NCBI GenBank assembly: GCA_024509875.1
Contig: JAMPIV010016258.1
Coordinates: 248,001 to 312,000, forward strand
Direction of reading: 5' to 3'
DNA length: 64,000 nt
Source of the DNA: Oreohelix idahoensis
Lineage: Eukaryota > Mollusca > Gastropoda > Stylommatophora > Oreohelicidae
Shown here: positions 22,135-34,442 of the stretch, in pieces
Layout: each line of letters opens with the position of its first letter
Position numbering within the stretch: position 1 is the stretch's first letter
The notes under the pieces: generated by a model
What the model was told of the DNA's origin: nothing
The model's input: the letters and a program-made list of their open reading frames with translations, nothing else
Databases searched by the model: none
Position numbers and translations under genes: made by a program

Positions 22135-23280
22135 GTGTTGACACGATTATAAATATATCTGACGTATATGCACCTCAAATACTCTAACTTAATGTCAAAA
22201 TAGTTCACACCCCAAAATAATCTTAAATAACCACTAAGATGATACCTTATTCACTGTACTCAATGTCTATCTAAAAGAACTAATAGCCCTACAAAACAAA
22301 CAATGACACCAATGATGATGATGATAAACACTACACCCTAATTTAATAAACAATAACCTGGTAGGTCGGTAACAAGAAAAAGGAAAGATGTGTGACAGAA
22401 GTAATATTGAAAAATATAGTACCCGACCTCTATAACGCACGAAAACTGGAGATTGAAAAAATTTAACGTATTTACAGGATAGTGTAAGAAGAAAATGACT
22501 GAAGAACACACCATATACACAGAACGTCAAAGAGGGAATATAACACACAACCAACAACAAACTGCACGTAAACAACTAATGCGAAAATGCACGCTGTATT
22601 CGTGAAGGGCAATACAAAGAGCAACTTGAAGAAATAAATGAATTAAGGCCTTAGAATGATGAACCAAAAAGAACTAAGGTTACGTAGCTTTTTCTGGTGT
22701 ACTGGAATGAAGGCTATGGAAATCAACTGATCTGATCTGTTGTCTCCAAGTCACCTCTGCAGCAGTAACTTTGAGAAGCGCAAACACTACAACAGTTCAT
22801 AATACTTAAATTCCAAGCGTGTTGATCTGTTTTTAATGTCCTCAGCAAGTCCCAAGGCGATGAAAGAATGAAGACGTCACACTTAACAGGCACAACACAC
22901 TCAGTTCAGATTCTGTAGCATCCCCTGCTACCTACAGTGAAAAACAGGGCTCGTGTTTTCCACTTCACAATGTGTCTAGTAGAACAAAGCAACACGACAA
23001 CTTCACAACTCTACTTCTTCTGGTCAACACAGATTTCCCTGGTCACAACACACTGTTTCACAGCAGCCGCCAGCAATCGATGTAAACAGACCTGTAAGAC
23101 AGCATTCCTAGCACACTGTTTATTCGTCAGCACACGTTACAGCTGACCCAGATTTGAACAGTGTCGAATCGTTCAGTTACAGTTGTCACACTTCGCTGCG
23201 TTGAAAAACAAACCATAGGCTGCTGACCAAATGACCTCATATCACTTTAATGCTGCACAACTTTGGGTTCTCTGGTACAT
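22135..23280 (-). other. 5' leader of element 1
   Basis: About 1.15 kb between the 5' LTR and the first Gag codon. It contains no long ORF. It presumably holds packaging and dimerisation signals, which I cannot identify. Confidence 0.6.
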
Positions 23281-23298
23281 CCAAATAGATGGCCCCCA
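23281..23298 (-). promoter_or_regulatory. Putative primer-binding site of element 1
   Basis: One base inside the 5' LTR the minus strand reads TGGGGGCCATCTATTTGG. The first seven bases match the tRNA-Pro-type site seen intact in element 2; the rest does not. It may be diverged or use another primer. Confidence 0.5.
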
Positions 23299-23299
23299 A

Positions 23300-23941
23300 T
23301 GTGACGAGTAGGGTGTATGTGGGTGGATGTAGAAAGTCAGACAACACGTATAGACCACTCGTCTAGCTCACTGTCTAAGGAGTAAATACACCAACTCCAA
23401 CAACCATATCAATCTCCGTGAATATATAATATCACAAATAAGTCACAACATGGCGCAGGGCCATTACAAATATTGGAGACACAACAAATCCCGAGTATTC
23501 TACAATCACTCTGATTCTCTGAATATCTACAGCCACAAAATAGGCTACTTCATAAATCCACTGCACAACTCTGGCCATCTCTACTCGCGCACCACTAAAG
23601 ACATCCACCTTTCTCTTCTCTACGCTCTTCGCTGTCTCCTGTCTACTGTCTGCTTCTCTACTGACCCAACACACTGCTGACCCAACACACATCTCTCTCC
23701 CTGACTGACCCCTTTCATTCGTATTCACCAAACACGTGAAAACCTTCCACGCTCCACTGAGCTTCATTCACGCCTAACTATAGCTAGCAGCTTGTCTTGA
23801 TCTCTGCTCACAACATTGCTTGTAACTAAAATATTACAAGGCAAGCATTCCTAACTCCCAACAACTCAAATAGCTAATAAACTTCCGCTGGAGCATGGGA
23901 ACATTCATACGTGCAAAATACCCTTAAAACAATCCGTGACA
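23300..23941 (-). repeat. 5' LTR of element 1
   Basis: Upstream LTR in minus orientation, 642 bp, TG...CA ends, followed by the target duplication gtcac at 23942-23946. Confidence 0.95.
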
Positions 23942-23946
23942 GTCAC

Positions 23947-24229
23947 AGATGGAAGTAGTGCAGCAGTGATCATCCACTTTTGTCCCTCCCCATCTAGTTT
24001 ATTTTTTGCTACATGAACGAAGGATTCACTAGTGCAATTAACACGTGAGCCGTTTGGAAATTAAGCACGGTGGAACACAGAGACAGCGCGGAGCATGGCA
24101 TAATAGATTCTTTGATCAGGGGCGATGTTAAGTCTGAGACGAACCTTGGATTGTAAAACTTTCAGTGGAATTAATTGCGTAGCTGATATTCGGCAAGGCG
24201 GAAATGATGAAAGTCAAGCCAGAGAGGTT
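23947..24229. other. No gene seen
   Basis: Right flank of element 1. Nothing recognised; the open stretch at 24125-24421 has no protein signature. Confidence 0.4.
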
Positions 24230-24680
24230 GTCGGCGGTAGAGGTAGTAAAATTACCTTTGATTCAAGAATTGAACGGCAAATGGGCTCGGGTCTGGCAAT
24301 AGGTGTGACTTTCGCATTAAAGAGCGATAGACCGGAATTTACGGATATATACCATGTCTCTCCGACAGCCATGATCAGTTGTTCAGAAATCTATCTGAAA
24401 TTCACTAGCTCGATATCTTAGATTTCTCGTACAGAGTGAAAATTATTAGATTTTCGTGGAGTGTTTTATTTTTCTGATTGCGGTAGTTTATATACTAGCC
24501 TTTAAGTGATTTCGTGTGTTTAAAGTTTTCATTATATTTCACTGAGATTTTCTGTGCTAATTAAATAACTTATAGCTAAATCTTTTTCAGCCGTAAAGTG
24601 AATTTAATTACTCGTTATTTTCCAGTAAGAGATGTTTTAAATTGACTAGTACATACATTAAATAACTGTCTACTGACGGT
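24230..24680 (+). repeat. Diverged repeat shared with 9840-10300
   Basis: Collinear with 9840-10300 through blocks such as ttttcattatatttcactg and gtgaatttaattactcg. Class unknown. Confidence 0.6.
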
Positions 24681-26155
24681 ATATATTATTTACTTCTATC
24701 CATTTTATGTAATTTTTTTAATGACTAGTGTTCATATCACACGTTAAAAATGATAGGATAAGCTAGACACGTGTGTTTTAAATCTAATTTATAACGGAGT
24801 GGGGAAGAGGTCACATTTTAACACGTGTTAGATATGATATTGATAATTTGGTTAAATGTTTATATTTTCTTTCCTAAAATCTAGGCTGATCAACCTGAGT
24901 ACCAGGGGTTTATTTTAATGGCCATATGAACTTATGATCATACGAACTTATAATATTATAAGCATCCAGGGATATTTAATATTGATGAGCTTCTTGCTGT
25001 GACCTGTGTGGTCAAATTTTCCTCATTTTCATGAGAGAAACCAGAATAGAACCATTAAATTATAATATTAACTGGACCAGAACTATTACCAGATTTACTT
25101 ATATCAATATCATCAGCCAGCTGTGGCGAAATATATTGTCAGCAACATTTGTGTAACTTAACCTAGCGTCTCAGCCAATTGAGGCTAAATAACATAGGAA
25201 CTATATATATGTTCTAATCATCCTACGTCGGCGATAACCACGCATGAACCTTACTCCAACCAACTGAAGGCATAGATAACTTATTGTATCCAGGACAAAT
25301 TAAATCACCGACTCTAGCGACTCCCGTGAAATTTGCAGTCAGCAACTACGGCGAGTCTGGGGCTGGATTTGGCAATACTTAAATTTGACACTAAATAGTC
25401 TTATTAGTTAATAGTGTATTTCCTTGGAATGCCTGCGACAACTACTAGGGTAAGCAAAAGTCTGAAAGTGGCCACTGAATGGGTGTGAATTGAATGAACG
25501 GAGAAAGGAACTTATGTCTTTTGTTAACATCATATACTTATGTGGTTTTTTCTTTTTTTTTTCTATTTCACTAATCTGAGTAGTCACGGGATAGATTACA
25601 TTAGGAACCTATTCTTTTCCCATACTGACTATTTCTTAACTTATTGTTAACTTTTGATCTTTTGGGTTAATTAACCTCTGTTGGGATCGTCTTTTCTTTT
25701 CCTTTACCAGAGGGGGAAAACCTATTTTATTAATTTCTTCTTTTTTGCAATTTTGTCTGTAAACCATGATCTAGTGATGTATATGCTTATTGTTGTGATC
25801 TTCTATTGATAATAAACTTTATTAAACCTTTAGTTATCGTGTCGGTCAAACCCCTATCCATTATATGTTATTCATAGTTGTTTTTCACGTTCGTGCATAT
25901 TTGTCACAGAATTTTGTGCATGTGAGTGCAGTATAACTTGTATTTTCGTACAAGGAGAGAAAGTGCGTTTGATTTAAATTTAGTCGTCCAGATAGGCTGG
26001 ATTAGATAAATTATTCTATCCAGAGACTGTCCTTTCTCTTACACGATCACCTCGTGATAAAACTATTTCTTACTCCTTACTTTCACATTGTCATCACTAT
26101 CACCTCTGCTCAGACAGGGCTATAAACATCTGTTACCTATCTGATAAAATCTACG
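24681..26155. other. No gene seen; AT-rich
   Basis: No coding region recognised. An AATAAA at about 25811 followed by T-rich sequence would suit an old LTR or a transcript end, but I could not define element borders. Confidence 0.4.
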
Positions 26156-26445
26156 ACACTGATCTCCGATGTCTAAACATAGTATCTTCTTCCCCCCTCC
26201 ACTCAGTCCAAATAGAGTAAATCAAAAACCAAAATCGTGTGAATGTATGTGTGTGTGACCTCCGCTATCTAAGAAACAAACAAACAATAAACATAAAATA
26301 CAAACATAGACATTTAAATACACAGTAAATTTTCTCATAAATGCCCTGTTGTTCACAAGGTCAAAAGGGGTGAGAAAACCCGGGAGTGTCTGAAATAACA
26401 CCAAGTCCACCAATTATCTGCCATTGTCCACACATGGCCCTGCCC
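26156..26445 (+). repeat. Repeat shared with 60055-60345
   Basis: Matches 60055-60345 over nearly 300 bp, including cactcagtccaaatagagta, ccctgttgttcacaagg and ccaccaattatctgccatt. In the other copy it follows the composite element's right part directly. Confidence 0.8.
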
Positions 26446-26918
26446 TCTGTTGAGTATAAAGGCGATTAAGGGGCCGAAACACTTGATTGACTGGTGGTGG
26501 TGGTGGGGGGGGGGGGGAAGACTGCTTCTGATGATCAGTTTGCCTCCTATTGTATCGCTCCGTATAGAGTTTCCTATCTTGGAAAGATTATCAGTTCACT
26601 TTTTCAGTGTGGGAATAATAATGTTTTCAGAAAGTGGTTAGTAACCAGGGGTAAACAATGCGTTGTCAAGGAAAAATAATATCACCCCCTGGTCAATTAG
26701 CCCGTAAAAAGTAAAAAAAGACGACTGCATCACTGAACAATATAAACCTCTGGAATCTGGAGAGGAATGGTTTAGCTTAATAAAGAAACGTTTTTTTTTT
26801 TTCAAAGTCTGAAGTTTTTCACCAAATTTAATGAAAGTCTGCCCTACGACTACTTTAAGATAGATACCTGTTTGGATGAAATGTAATGTATTCCCCTTTC
26901 AGTCATAACCGACTAAAG
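26446..26918. other. No gene; G-run
   Basis: Contains a homopolymer G run at 26503-26517 and a T run near 26790. Nothing else recognised. Confidence 0.4.
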
Positions 26919-27271
26919 CAGATCTTCTTAATTAGGGGTCCATGCACGCTCTGGGGTGGGAGACTCACCTTCCCGGGGTGCGAGACATGCCAGATATTGT
27001 AGAACGAGATCATCATAAACAATATATAACACGCAGAACTGAAATGTATTTGTACAAACAAGAACGTTGACAACGTGAATTAGATACCGAGCCTTAGTCT
27101 GTAAATAACGTTTTCAGAAAATAAACGTTTATCTCTATTTAGCATTTCTGGCATGTTCTGCCAGCTAGAAGATAAAGGGGTGTGAAGCTGCTTAAGATGC
27201 TGTAAAAAGGTACGAGGCTTCTTAAGATGCTGTAAATGGGTGCGAGACCTCTAAAAGATTAAGAAACACAG
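26919..27271. mobile_element. hAT-type MITE with 7/8 target duplication
   Basis: Left end cagatcttcttaattaggg and right end gattaagaaacacag are degenerate inverted termini. Flanks gactaaag (26911-26918) and ggctaaag (27272-27279) match at 7 of 8 positions. No transposase inside. An internal direct repeat of gcttcttaagatgctgtaaa-like segments lies at 27190-27240. Confidence 0.7.
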
Positions 27272-27309
27272 GGCTAAAGGAATGCGCCCTTTATGTGACA
27301 GTCCTCAGC

Positions 27310-27660
27310 TGATTTTTTTTTCCCTAGGTGTTCCTTTTGCCGTGTTCTTGTCTCAATTCTGCTTGTTGTTATGGCTTCTTGTCGTCCAATCTGAGGTGGC
27401 GCCGTAGTGAGCATCGCCGCTTGGTGTGATCAGTTGCTGGATTTATATCTAGTGCCTTCATGTCTCTCTTGTACACATCTTTGAACCTCAATTGCGGTCT
27501 CCCGGCTGTTTTTTTTTTTGTGTGTGTCATCTGCCAGTTGTCCATACAAAATATCGTTGATGATGCGACCATCTTCCTTGCTGTGGAGAGGGCCAAGCCA
27601 GCGTAGCCTGCGCTGTCTAAGCAATGTTTGTAAGCTTTGAAGTCCAGCACGTGGCAGCTC
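27310..27660 (-). pseudogene. LINE-C 3' fragment
   Basis: Minus-strand frames encode LRQRRLRWLGPLHSKEDGR, DILYGQLADDT, ETAIEVQRCVQERHEGTR and, in another frame, GRPQLRFKDVYKRDMKALDI. This is the C-terminus of LINE ORF2, the same family as 7955-8275 and 8995-9606. One frameshift splits the two readings. RT palm and endonuclease are missing. Confidence 0.85.
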
Positions 27661-28069
27661 TTCAGTTTGGAAGTACTAATTCTTCATTATCGTGTTTTTC
27701 ATAATTTACATACCAAGAAATGTCTCACCCACCAGCTTCTAAATTCATTGTTTCAAAGATGTTGTGCAGCTTGAATGTGGATAGGTTGATTCTCGACTTA
27801 CACGATCTGGAATGTAGCCCCTCATTATTAATCACGGGGCAGACTTCATTATGGTGACAGTGCATCATACAAGCAGATTAATTTATTTTTATTTTTTACT
27901 TACATTTTCTTAACACGATCTGTTGGAGCTTGAGTGAATGGTCTCCCTCGCTGTACAAACTCAAATGCCTTGCTAGTTTAATAAACCGACGGGAAAATTA
28001 AAAGCACAGACGTCCATACCAGGACAGGATATTTTAAGACTATGTTGACCTATATCTTTGAAGAGAATG
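27661..28069. other. No gene seen
   Basis: AT-rich; nothing recognised. Confidence 0.45.
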
Positions 28070-28310
28070 AGAAACCAGTCATTACCCTTTAGCTCTCCCA
28101 AAGAGCACAGGCCTCGAACAAACACATGCCCAAGTCCTCCTGTCATGCGCCAACAGTACAACTACTCTCCACATCTTCCTCATCATTTTCACTTCTGCAT
28201 CCAGGTATCCTCTCCATGTTCCTTCTTGTCTACTTCTGCCTCTCTTACCTAGGGGATTCCAGAACAAGTCACGGTTGGCAAAGAAAATTCTGGCACTCTG
28301 TCGGTTAAGA
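28070..28310 (-). pseudogene. LINE-B 3' fragment
   Basis: The minus strand encodes WNPLGKRGRSRQEGTWR, DAEVKMMRKMWR and AHDRRTWACV in a frame that parallels the broken C-terminus of LINE-B at 6390-6570. Only the extreme 3' end is present. Confidence 0.8.
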
Positions 28311-29049
28311 CCACCTTGGTCTTTTAGTCTCTCCCATTTCTGATTATTTTTGTCTCTTGACAGCGGTAGATTGGGAAAACTGGCCTGTCACTTTGTAATT
28401 GGACAGGTTAACTCCTCTTTCCCTAGCGCGGGTGAGCGGGATAGTATCGTATGTCTTTTCATGTCTTCTGTATGCTGGTCGGCATAATTTGTAAGGCGTC
28501 CCGGTGTAGGAGGCAAGAAGCACTGAACCGGCAACACGCACTGTACAGTGCATGCTACCGTCAGGAAGGGAACACTTGACAAGTGATTCCTGCCTAGGTA
28601 ACAGGTACTTAACTTAGGCACGAAACACTGAACAGTAATTCGTGCCTGACCAAAAAAAAAAGTATATCGCACTGCGTTGTAGTTATAATCCATTAAGCAG
28701 ATATATCCGCCGTTCCTTCCTTTACAGGGCAAAGACTGGAGAGATAAAGAGTTAAGATGTTTTCATGTTTGCTTCATTTTGGTATTCATTTATAGTGTAT
28801 AAACAAGTTTTATGAAATTTTTCTAATATCGTCTAAAAATATGTGGTGGGAAATTATTATTTCAGTGTTCATTCCAAACGGGTATCGGTATGGTGCGTGT
28901 AGTGCGGTATGGTGCGTGTGGTGCGGTATGGTGCGTGTAGTGGGATCATAATTTTGGCAGTGAATAATAAATATAAGGTAAAGGTGGTCCCATAGCAGAT
29001 ACTGCGTTATGGAGTGAAGTGTTAGAGACTTCACTATATTAGGTCCAGC
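28311..29049. other. No gene; short 19-bp tandem repeat
   Basis: At 28888-28942 a 19-bp unit built on ggtatggtgcgtgtagtgc is repeated almost three times. The open stretches on the minus strand (28344-28553, 28388-28732) have no recognisable protein signature. Confidence 0.45.
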
Positions 29050-29215
29050 ATCGAAAGGTGAGGTGAACAGTTCCCTTCCTCGCTGCCTTTTCCTTCCCTA
29101 ACTCATGAGCAAAGTCCGGTACCCAATTACAGATGGGTGTAGACTGAAGCGTGTTGATACCGTGAATTGAACCCGGCTCCTTTGCCGCAAGAGACCAGGG
29201 CTCTAACTACTCTTT
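29050..29215 (-). mobile_element. SINE-3 copy
   Basis: The minus strand carries tagttagagccctgg (A-box region), gccgggttcaattcacgg (B box), acacgcttcagtctacac and gttagggaaggaaa, collinear with 5790-5906. Confidence 0.75.
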
Positions 29216-30108
29216 CAATCGAACGCTCAATAAATATATAAATAATTAATATTGCATATAATTGTACCTCTGAATTTTTATTAATTATTATTGTTAAACT
29301 AAAAAACGTATGTACGAAAGATCTTCGTTGTTATATTACAATGTGTATACAAACAGACTGTCTCCGTTAAGGAAAAGACATGAAAAAAGAACCATTTAAT
29401 TATTAATATGCATCATACTGAGACGAAATATCATGAGTGGCTGTTGTTAAATCTTAGTATTCGTGTTCACAAACAAGAGTTTTACGAACTAATTTGAGAC
29501 ATAACTACCGTTACTGGTTTTACATTAAATAATTTATTTATAATGATAACATGCTATGTTATATATGAAAATGTGAAGAAATGAAAGCGCTATGACATGC
29601 ACTTTATTGAAATGGTCAATGATTTTTAAACATGCGTGCAATGTATCCAGTACTGAGTGCAGAAAAATTTTAAAAAATAAAAAAACAAGTACTTATCATC
29701 GTGTATAATTCATTATGGAAAACTGTTTTAGGAGTTAACAACTTTCATTTTAAAGTAAGTTTTTTTTTACATAATGTATGAAAGTTTCAGTTGCTTCTGG
29801 TCACGAATAGGGGTCTTCTTACAGTTTGAAATGTGTTGGCAATTAATTTTAATTTTACATTCAACTTTCTTTTAGAGTTCAATAGTTCTTATTTCATTCA
29901 ATATTTCTTTCTTTGAACTCCCCTACAAAGCCGCGGTTAAATGTAACAGCCATCTGTGGTATTTTATCATAATCTGCATGTTAATTAGGTTATCCGTGAT
30001 AATATAAAGGATAGTAGACTTCGTCGCTAGAACTTGTTGCATCATAACAGCCCATTACCGTGAATGCTTCACTTTAACATTCTTAAATGCCTCGCACTAG
30101 CTGGCAAG
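29216..30108. other. No gene seen
   Basis: Very AT-rich, no coding region or repeat recognised. Confidence 0.5.
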
Positions 30109-30208
30109 TTAAGATAAGATTCCCAATAAAACTATTAATACTTTTTATTTATACCCAGCAGATGCATTACCAAGTAGGAAATACGCATTTATCGTGTATA
30201 ATTAAAAA

Positions 30209-30478
30209 GGAGGTAAAGGAACCCGTTACACGCCCATTGAGGCATATTGGGAATATGGTGTTAGGCCCATATTATCTTGACCGTCGGCACACGAGGGGTG
30301 ATGTGGTCGGCATCACGCCGGCCGCCTTAACCTTCCCAGAGTTGCTCTGGAACCCATTTGGGGCTGGGTCGACCCAGGAGCCGTTTGTGGCCTAAAAAAT
30401 TCCCGCCTCATCTGGGGATCGAACCATAGACCACTGCGCTAGGAAGCCAGTGCACTAACCATTATGCTACAGCGGTAT
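30209..30478 (-). mobile_element. SINE-1 full-length copy, tRNA-headed
   Basis: On the minus strand, box A tagcataatggttagtgc and a perfect B box ggttcgatccc near 30418 mark a tRNA-derived Pol III head. A body of about 190 bp follows, ending in tttacctcctttttaatt. Possible target duplication: gtataatt before and gtattatt after. A truncated copy lies at 2348-2461. The short sequences on each side (30120-30208 and 30483-30520) also occur around the solo LTR at 53209-55025, so this SINE sits inside an older dispersed repeat. Confidence 0.85.
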
Positions 30479-30539
30479 TATTGTATTATTGGCTTGGTTT
30501 TACTGGCACATGTAACCGTCATTGACGTCTAATAAAGTG

Positions 30540-31483
30540 AGACATATATCAATTTTGAAATGTTAACAAAGCTATTATTTATTTTATTTTACAAATTAAT
30601 ATTGTTTTGTATCACGGCTGTTTATACCCTATACCAGAGAGCTCTTTTAGTTTCGGTGACCGGAATTCTGACACCGGGTAATAAATTTCCTCTGCACCGT
30701 AAACGCCTACTGCTAGTTTTGGCGCGGAAAATCAGCTGATGTGAGTGTAAAATCAGTAATTATATAAATCATTACACACTCGTTCTGGATAAATATAGCG
30801 CTAAAATTCTTTTGTGTACTATAACTTTCTTCTGTGTTCTATTTTTGACTGCATTTTTATTTTTTTGATATTATATTTGACGGAGTTACAGACTTTTGAA
30901 AACAGCGTCATCATTTGAGGAAATTCATAACAGAAGTAATCTTTTTATTAATGTAATATCTAAAAATCAGCCCATTCGTATGAGTTTATAATTATAAAGA
31001 CTTCTCGAAGGGAAGCTAAAGATTATTTCCACATACTTTTTTTTTTGGTTTCATATCTTGAGAATGTGTGGTAGTCAGTTTTGTGAGTTTGGCATTACAA
31101 GAACAAGCATATTGTCACCAGATTTTATAACATTTAAATCACTGCAAACGCATTCCTGATTCTCGCAAATCTTAAATAAGGTTGTAAAAAATAACTTTTT
31201 GTAAAGCACCATCTGTTTTTGCATTTTCATTCGTTTATAGTGATATTTAGCTACGTATATAAGCGTCAGAAAGCATGTAAAGCTATAGATAGATTACTTC
31301 CACATACTTTGATCTAGCTTTCAAGTCTTGTTAATCTTGTATTTATAATATGAATGTCTTTTTTTATTGTGTGTGAGATAAGGACTGTTCCATTAGTGTT
31401 CTTTGGTAGACAATCATGTGCACACGACGGCTGCCAAAGAATTCTAAGTAACTGTTTATATATCTTCTTTTATTCACAGTTCA
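30540..31483. other. No gene seen
   Basis: AT-rich. The sequence just before 31484, a pyrimidine stretch ending in cag, could be an intron 3' splice site for the decayed gene that follows. Confidence 0.4.
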
Positions 31484-32409
31484 AAGTTACAATGCAGGTA
31501 GTAAATTTAGAGAAACCGAATTCTAAATCTAATACCATCCTTTTATCAATGGCTAGGGTCAGAGATACATATGATAATTTAGAAATATTTATGAATGGCA
31601 TGAAAGCTCAGATAGAGTCACTACAAGATTTGGAGTGGGATGGTAAAAAAGTTGTTGTTTTCTTATCGGGGATTATGACTTTTTGATGAAAATGTTTGGT
31701 TTGTCTGCAGCTCAAGGAACATACCCACGTTTGTGGTATCTCCAGCAAAACAAGGAAATAAAGACATCCAGAGAGCATACAACTTGCAAACCAAGAAGTT
31801 TGGCCATGTTGATAAGAGATTACAATAGATATATGAAATATGGGAAAGGCAATAAAAGGCAAGTGGCACATTTTCATAATTGTTTACACAAACCAATGCT
31901 AGAGATTTAAATTGAAAATGTAGCTCCTCGTTACCTTCATATTTTATTAGGCGTTGTTTTGAAACACCACAGACTTTTAGAACAGGTAGCCGATACTATA
32001 GACGCAAAGATATTTGAGAATCCGCAAGAGATACATGCAACCATTAGTACTATTAAGAACTTGAAGAGATTTGGTAGGAACTGAAAACAGGCAGAAGAAT
32101 TAGAAGCTAAAATTGAATTTTTTTCAGGCAGAAATTGAACTTTGTGAGGATAAGGAGGAGACAGATAGTTTTAAAGTTAAACTTGAAAATGCAATAGATG
32201 CGCTGGCCAAACTTTAGTTTCAAAATCTGTGTGCTAGGTCTGGTCCAGTTTGCTCACACTTGGACAAGGTACTAGCCAAACACAAAATCGTACCACAGGC
32301 TTATCATAGCAGAGCATTCATAGGGAATCACTGCCACAGATTTCTCACACAAAAAGTTTATAAAGATCTTACAAGAGCAATCATTACACAAACACTGAAA
32401 ATTACAGAC
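31484..32409 (+). pseudogene. Left half of a decayed, unnamed multi-copy gene
   Basis: Several plus-strand frames join into one recognisable pattern: MQVVNLEKPNSKSNTI, a WDGKKVVVFLSG block, then after a frameshift DFLMKMFGLSAAQGTYPRLW, HFHNCLHKPMLEI, RYLHILLGVVLKHHRLLEQ and finally KVLAKHKIVPQAYHSRAF. I have seen this block order in uncharacterised, probably transposon-related proteins of invertebrates, but I cannot name a family or an activity. At least three stops or frameshifts are present. It is cut at 32409 by the insertion of LTR element 2; the remainder resumes at 41166. The cagac at 32405-32409 is the target duplication. Confidence 0.65.
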
Positions 32410-34437
32410 TGTCGTGAGAAATTCTAATCCACATATATAAATTAAAACGTAAATGTAAAGCCTAACAAATAACTTCAATAAAAGGAAAGAAGAATGGTAA
32501 AGAACAGTGCTGTCACAATGACTGTACTCGAAATCCTCCTTGTTTTCTACTTCGTCTGCAAATTGTAACATTTCACGTTGATAGTAAAAGCCGACTGCTG
32601 CAATACCCGCCTTCTACGATAAAACATGTGCTGCATTTCTAAGAAAAACCTTGAGATACGCAGGTTGACCTAGATTTAAAATTCCATTCATGTCTTTTTA
32701 TACACTACGTTACCTAAAACGAAAGACAGATGGACTAAAGATAGAAAGAAGGGAGGGCTGAAAGCGGGGACGCAGGCAATACTACCACAGTCGCGCGATA
32801 CACAATTACTACCATCACGCGTTTAAGGCCACAAGCACTAGCTTTTTTTCAAATCGACAGTGATAAAAAACACTACCCATACCAGAGTTAGGTTTTAAAA
32901 AACTAACAAAATTCTTATTAGGAAATATGACATTATACTGGTTTACGTTTGAAAACATGACAGTACCCAGACACCCTAAAGTTTGGAAGTGAGGAGGTAG
33001 TAACAGCACGACTATCCTAGAAGAAAATGCATATTGGCTCCATTAAATATATATATTTGGGTTCCTTAGGACTTGCTGACAAAGAATATGTTATGTGTTA
33101 CGCCTTTAGTCTGTTAATAAAATAGTTATGGCCAAAATACAATAGTGGGGGTGCCTGACAGCATGAAATCATTTCTGCTCATAAAATTTTTTTTATAACG
33201 TGTTTGAAAAACATTACGTTACGGAAATAGCCTACCATGTTAACTCCTATTTGATTGGCGGGAATGAGATGTAAGACTAAACACGATTAGTTGGACTGCA
33301 AATACTAGTTTAGTTGTTAGGGGAAACGTAAGAAGGGTAATATTTTTTTGAAAAGTAGGTAAACATGGCATGATTGGTTAGAGCTGCCAATATACTCAAT
33401 TCAGGGCGTCTGTTCCGGGCCACATCTTGTAATAAACCTACTAAGAAACAGTGCGTTGAGCACCAGTGCATATTTTTTTCTAAATAAAAGCCTGGGACAG
33501 AGGCAGATCGGAAGTTGTGCCTATTCAATGCCAGTCAACGAAACTGTTTATTTTTCCATGAATTCAGGTACTGTGGTCCTAAAGTTATTGAGCAGCACCT
33601 GGTCAGAGCTTTGCTGAATCCAGAGAGGACAGCATACTCCTTGGTCCATATAGCAAACAGTAAGGTGTCTCCAGAACACAGGGGAGCAATCGAGCAGAGG
33701 AGTCTTTTCCTGCCGCCATCACGACAGATAAGCCTATGTGGCCAGCGGAGCTCAACATTATGTACCCCCATCTTAAAATAACATTGTATAAAATTAAGAG
33801 GGGAAATTAATTGTTTTAATGAACGGAACTGAGAACATCTCCAATACTAGTTCCAACAGAAACAAACTCTTGAAGTCATGATGACAAATACCAACATAGC
33901 TTGAAAAACAAAACCAGTATTACCTCATAGTACCACTACACAACTGACACACATAAGATAATATTAATAAAATATGTCACTACAAGATTCATATTGATAA
34001 ATTCTGTACATATAACTTGTAATTAAAATTGATTGTGATTCCTGGTTCACTTTGTATTTGAATCAGGACACATATATATTAATGAAAAGTACTTAATACA
34101 TATTGATATTTGAAAATTTACCAGTGCCTCATTTAAGAATAGTCTTATAGAGTGTTAAATGTGTGTTAGTGTCACAGTGTTGTCACGTGTGGTGGAATAA
34201 ATTAAATTGTTTATCTGTCTGTTGTTGTTGTGACTTACACTTCATCATTTACAAAACCCTAGACATTCAACGTAGTCATCACAATATTCCAGAATAATTC
34301 TGACTGAGGTATAAATATGTGGTAGCAAGTAAGGTCATCTATAATACTACCATTATTAGATATAGATACCTTCACAGCTGATCTCAGTCAGTACACTAAG
34401 TTCCCTATAATTATTTATAATATCCCACTTTACCACA
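32410..34437 (+). repeat. 5' LTR of element 2
   Basis: 2028 bp, starting tgtcgtgag and ending tttaccaca. A candidate poly-A signal AATAAA lies at 34196-34201. ORFs of 88 and 78 codons (33515-33781, 33535-33771) repeat exactly in the 3' LTR and are explained by LTR identity, although their retention is noted. Confidence 0.95.
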
Positions 34438-34442
34438 TATAT

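Larger units (their letters stand above)
16565..23941 (-). mobile_element. LTR retrotransposon 1, Gmr1-like Ty3/Gypsy, decayed
   Basis: A complete 7377-bp element in minus orientation. The two LTRs are 642 bp each (TG...CA), flanked by gtcac at 16560-16564 and 23942-23946. By eye the LTRs differ at about 17 positions (roughly 97% identity). Read on the minus strand the order is leader, Gag, zinc knuckles, protease, integrase, RT, RNase H, polypurine tract. Integrase before RT is the order of copia elements and of the Gmr1-like branch of Ty3/Gypsy; the RT and the GPY/F-type integrase tail are Ty3/Gypsy-like. At least two nonsense codons and several frameshifts interrupt gag and pol. No envelope gene seen. 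Confidence 0.93.

Noticed and set aside
24125..24421. 98-codon ORF as a host exon
   Set aside because: No recognisable domain, overlaps a diverged dispersed repeat shared with 9840-10300, and no splice context seen.
23942..26165. A single 2.2-kb insertion separating composite-element halves
   Set aside because: The similarity of 26156-26445 to 60055-60345 is real, but the sequence just before 26156 does not give a clean junction, so an independent copy is equally possible.
33515..33781. Conserved 88-codon ORF repeated exactly at 40243-40509
   Set aside because: Both copies lie in the two LTRs of element 2, whose near identity explains the conservation; the older solo LTR does not keep the frame.
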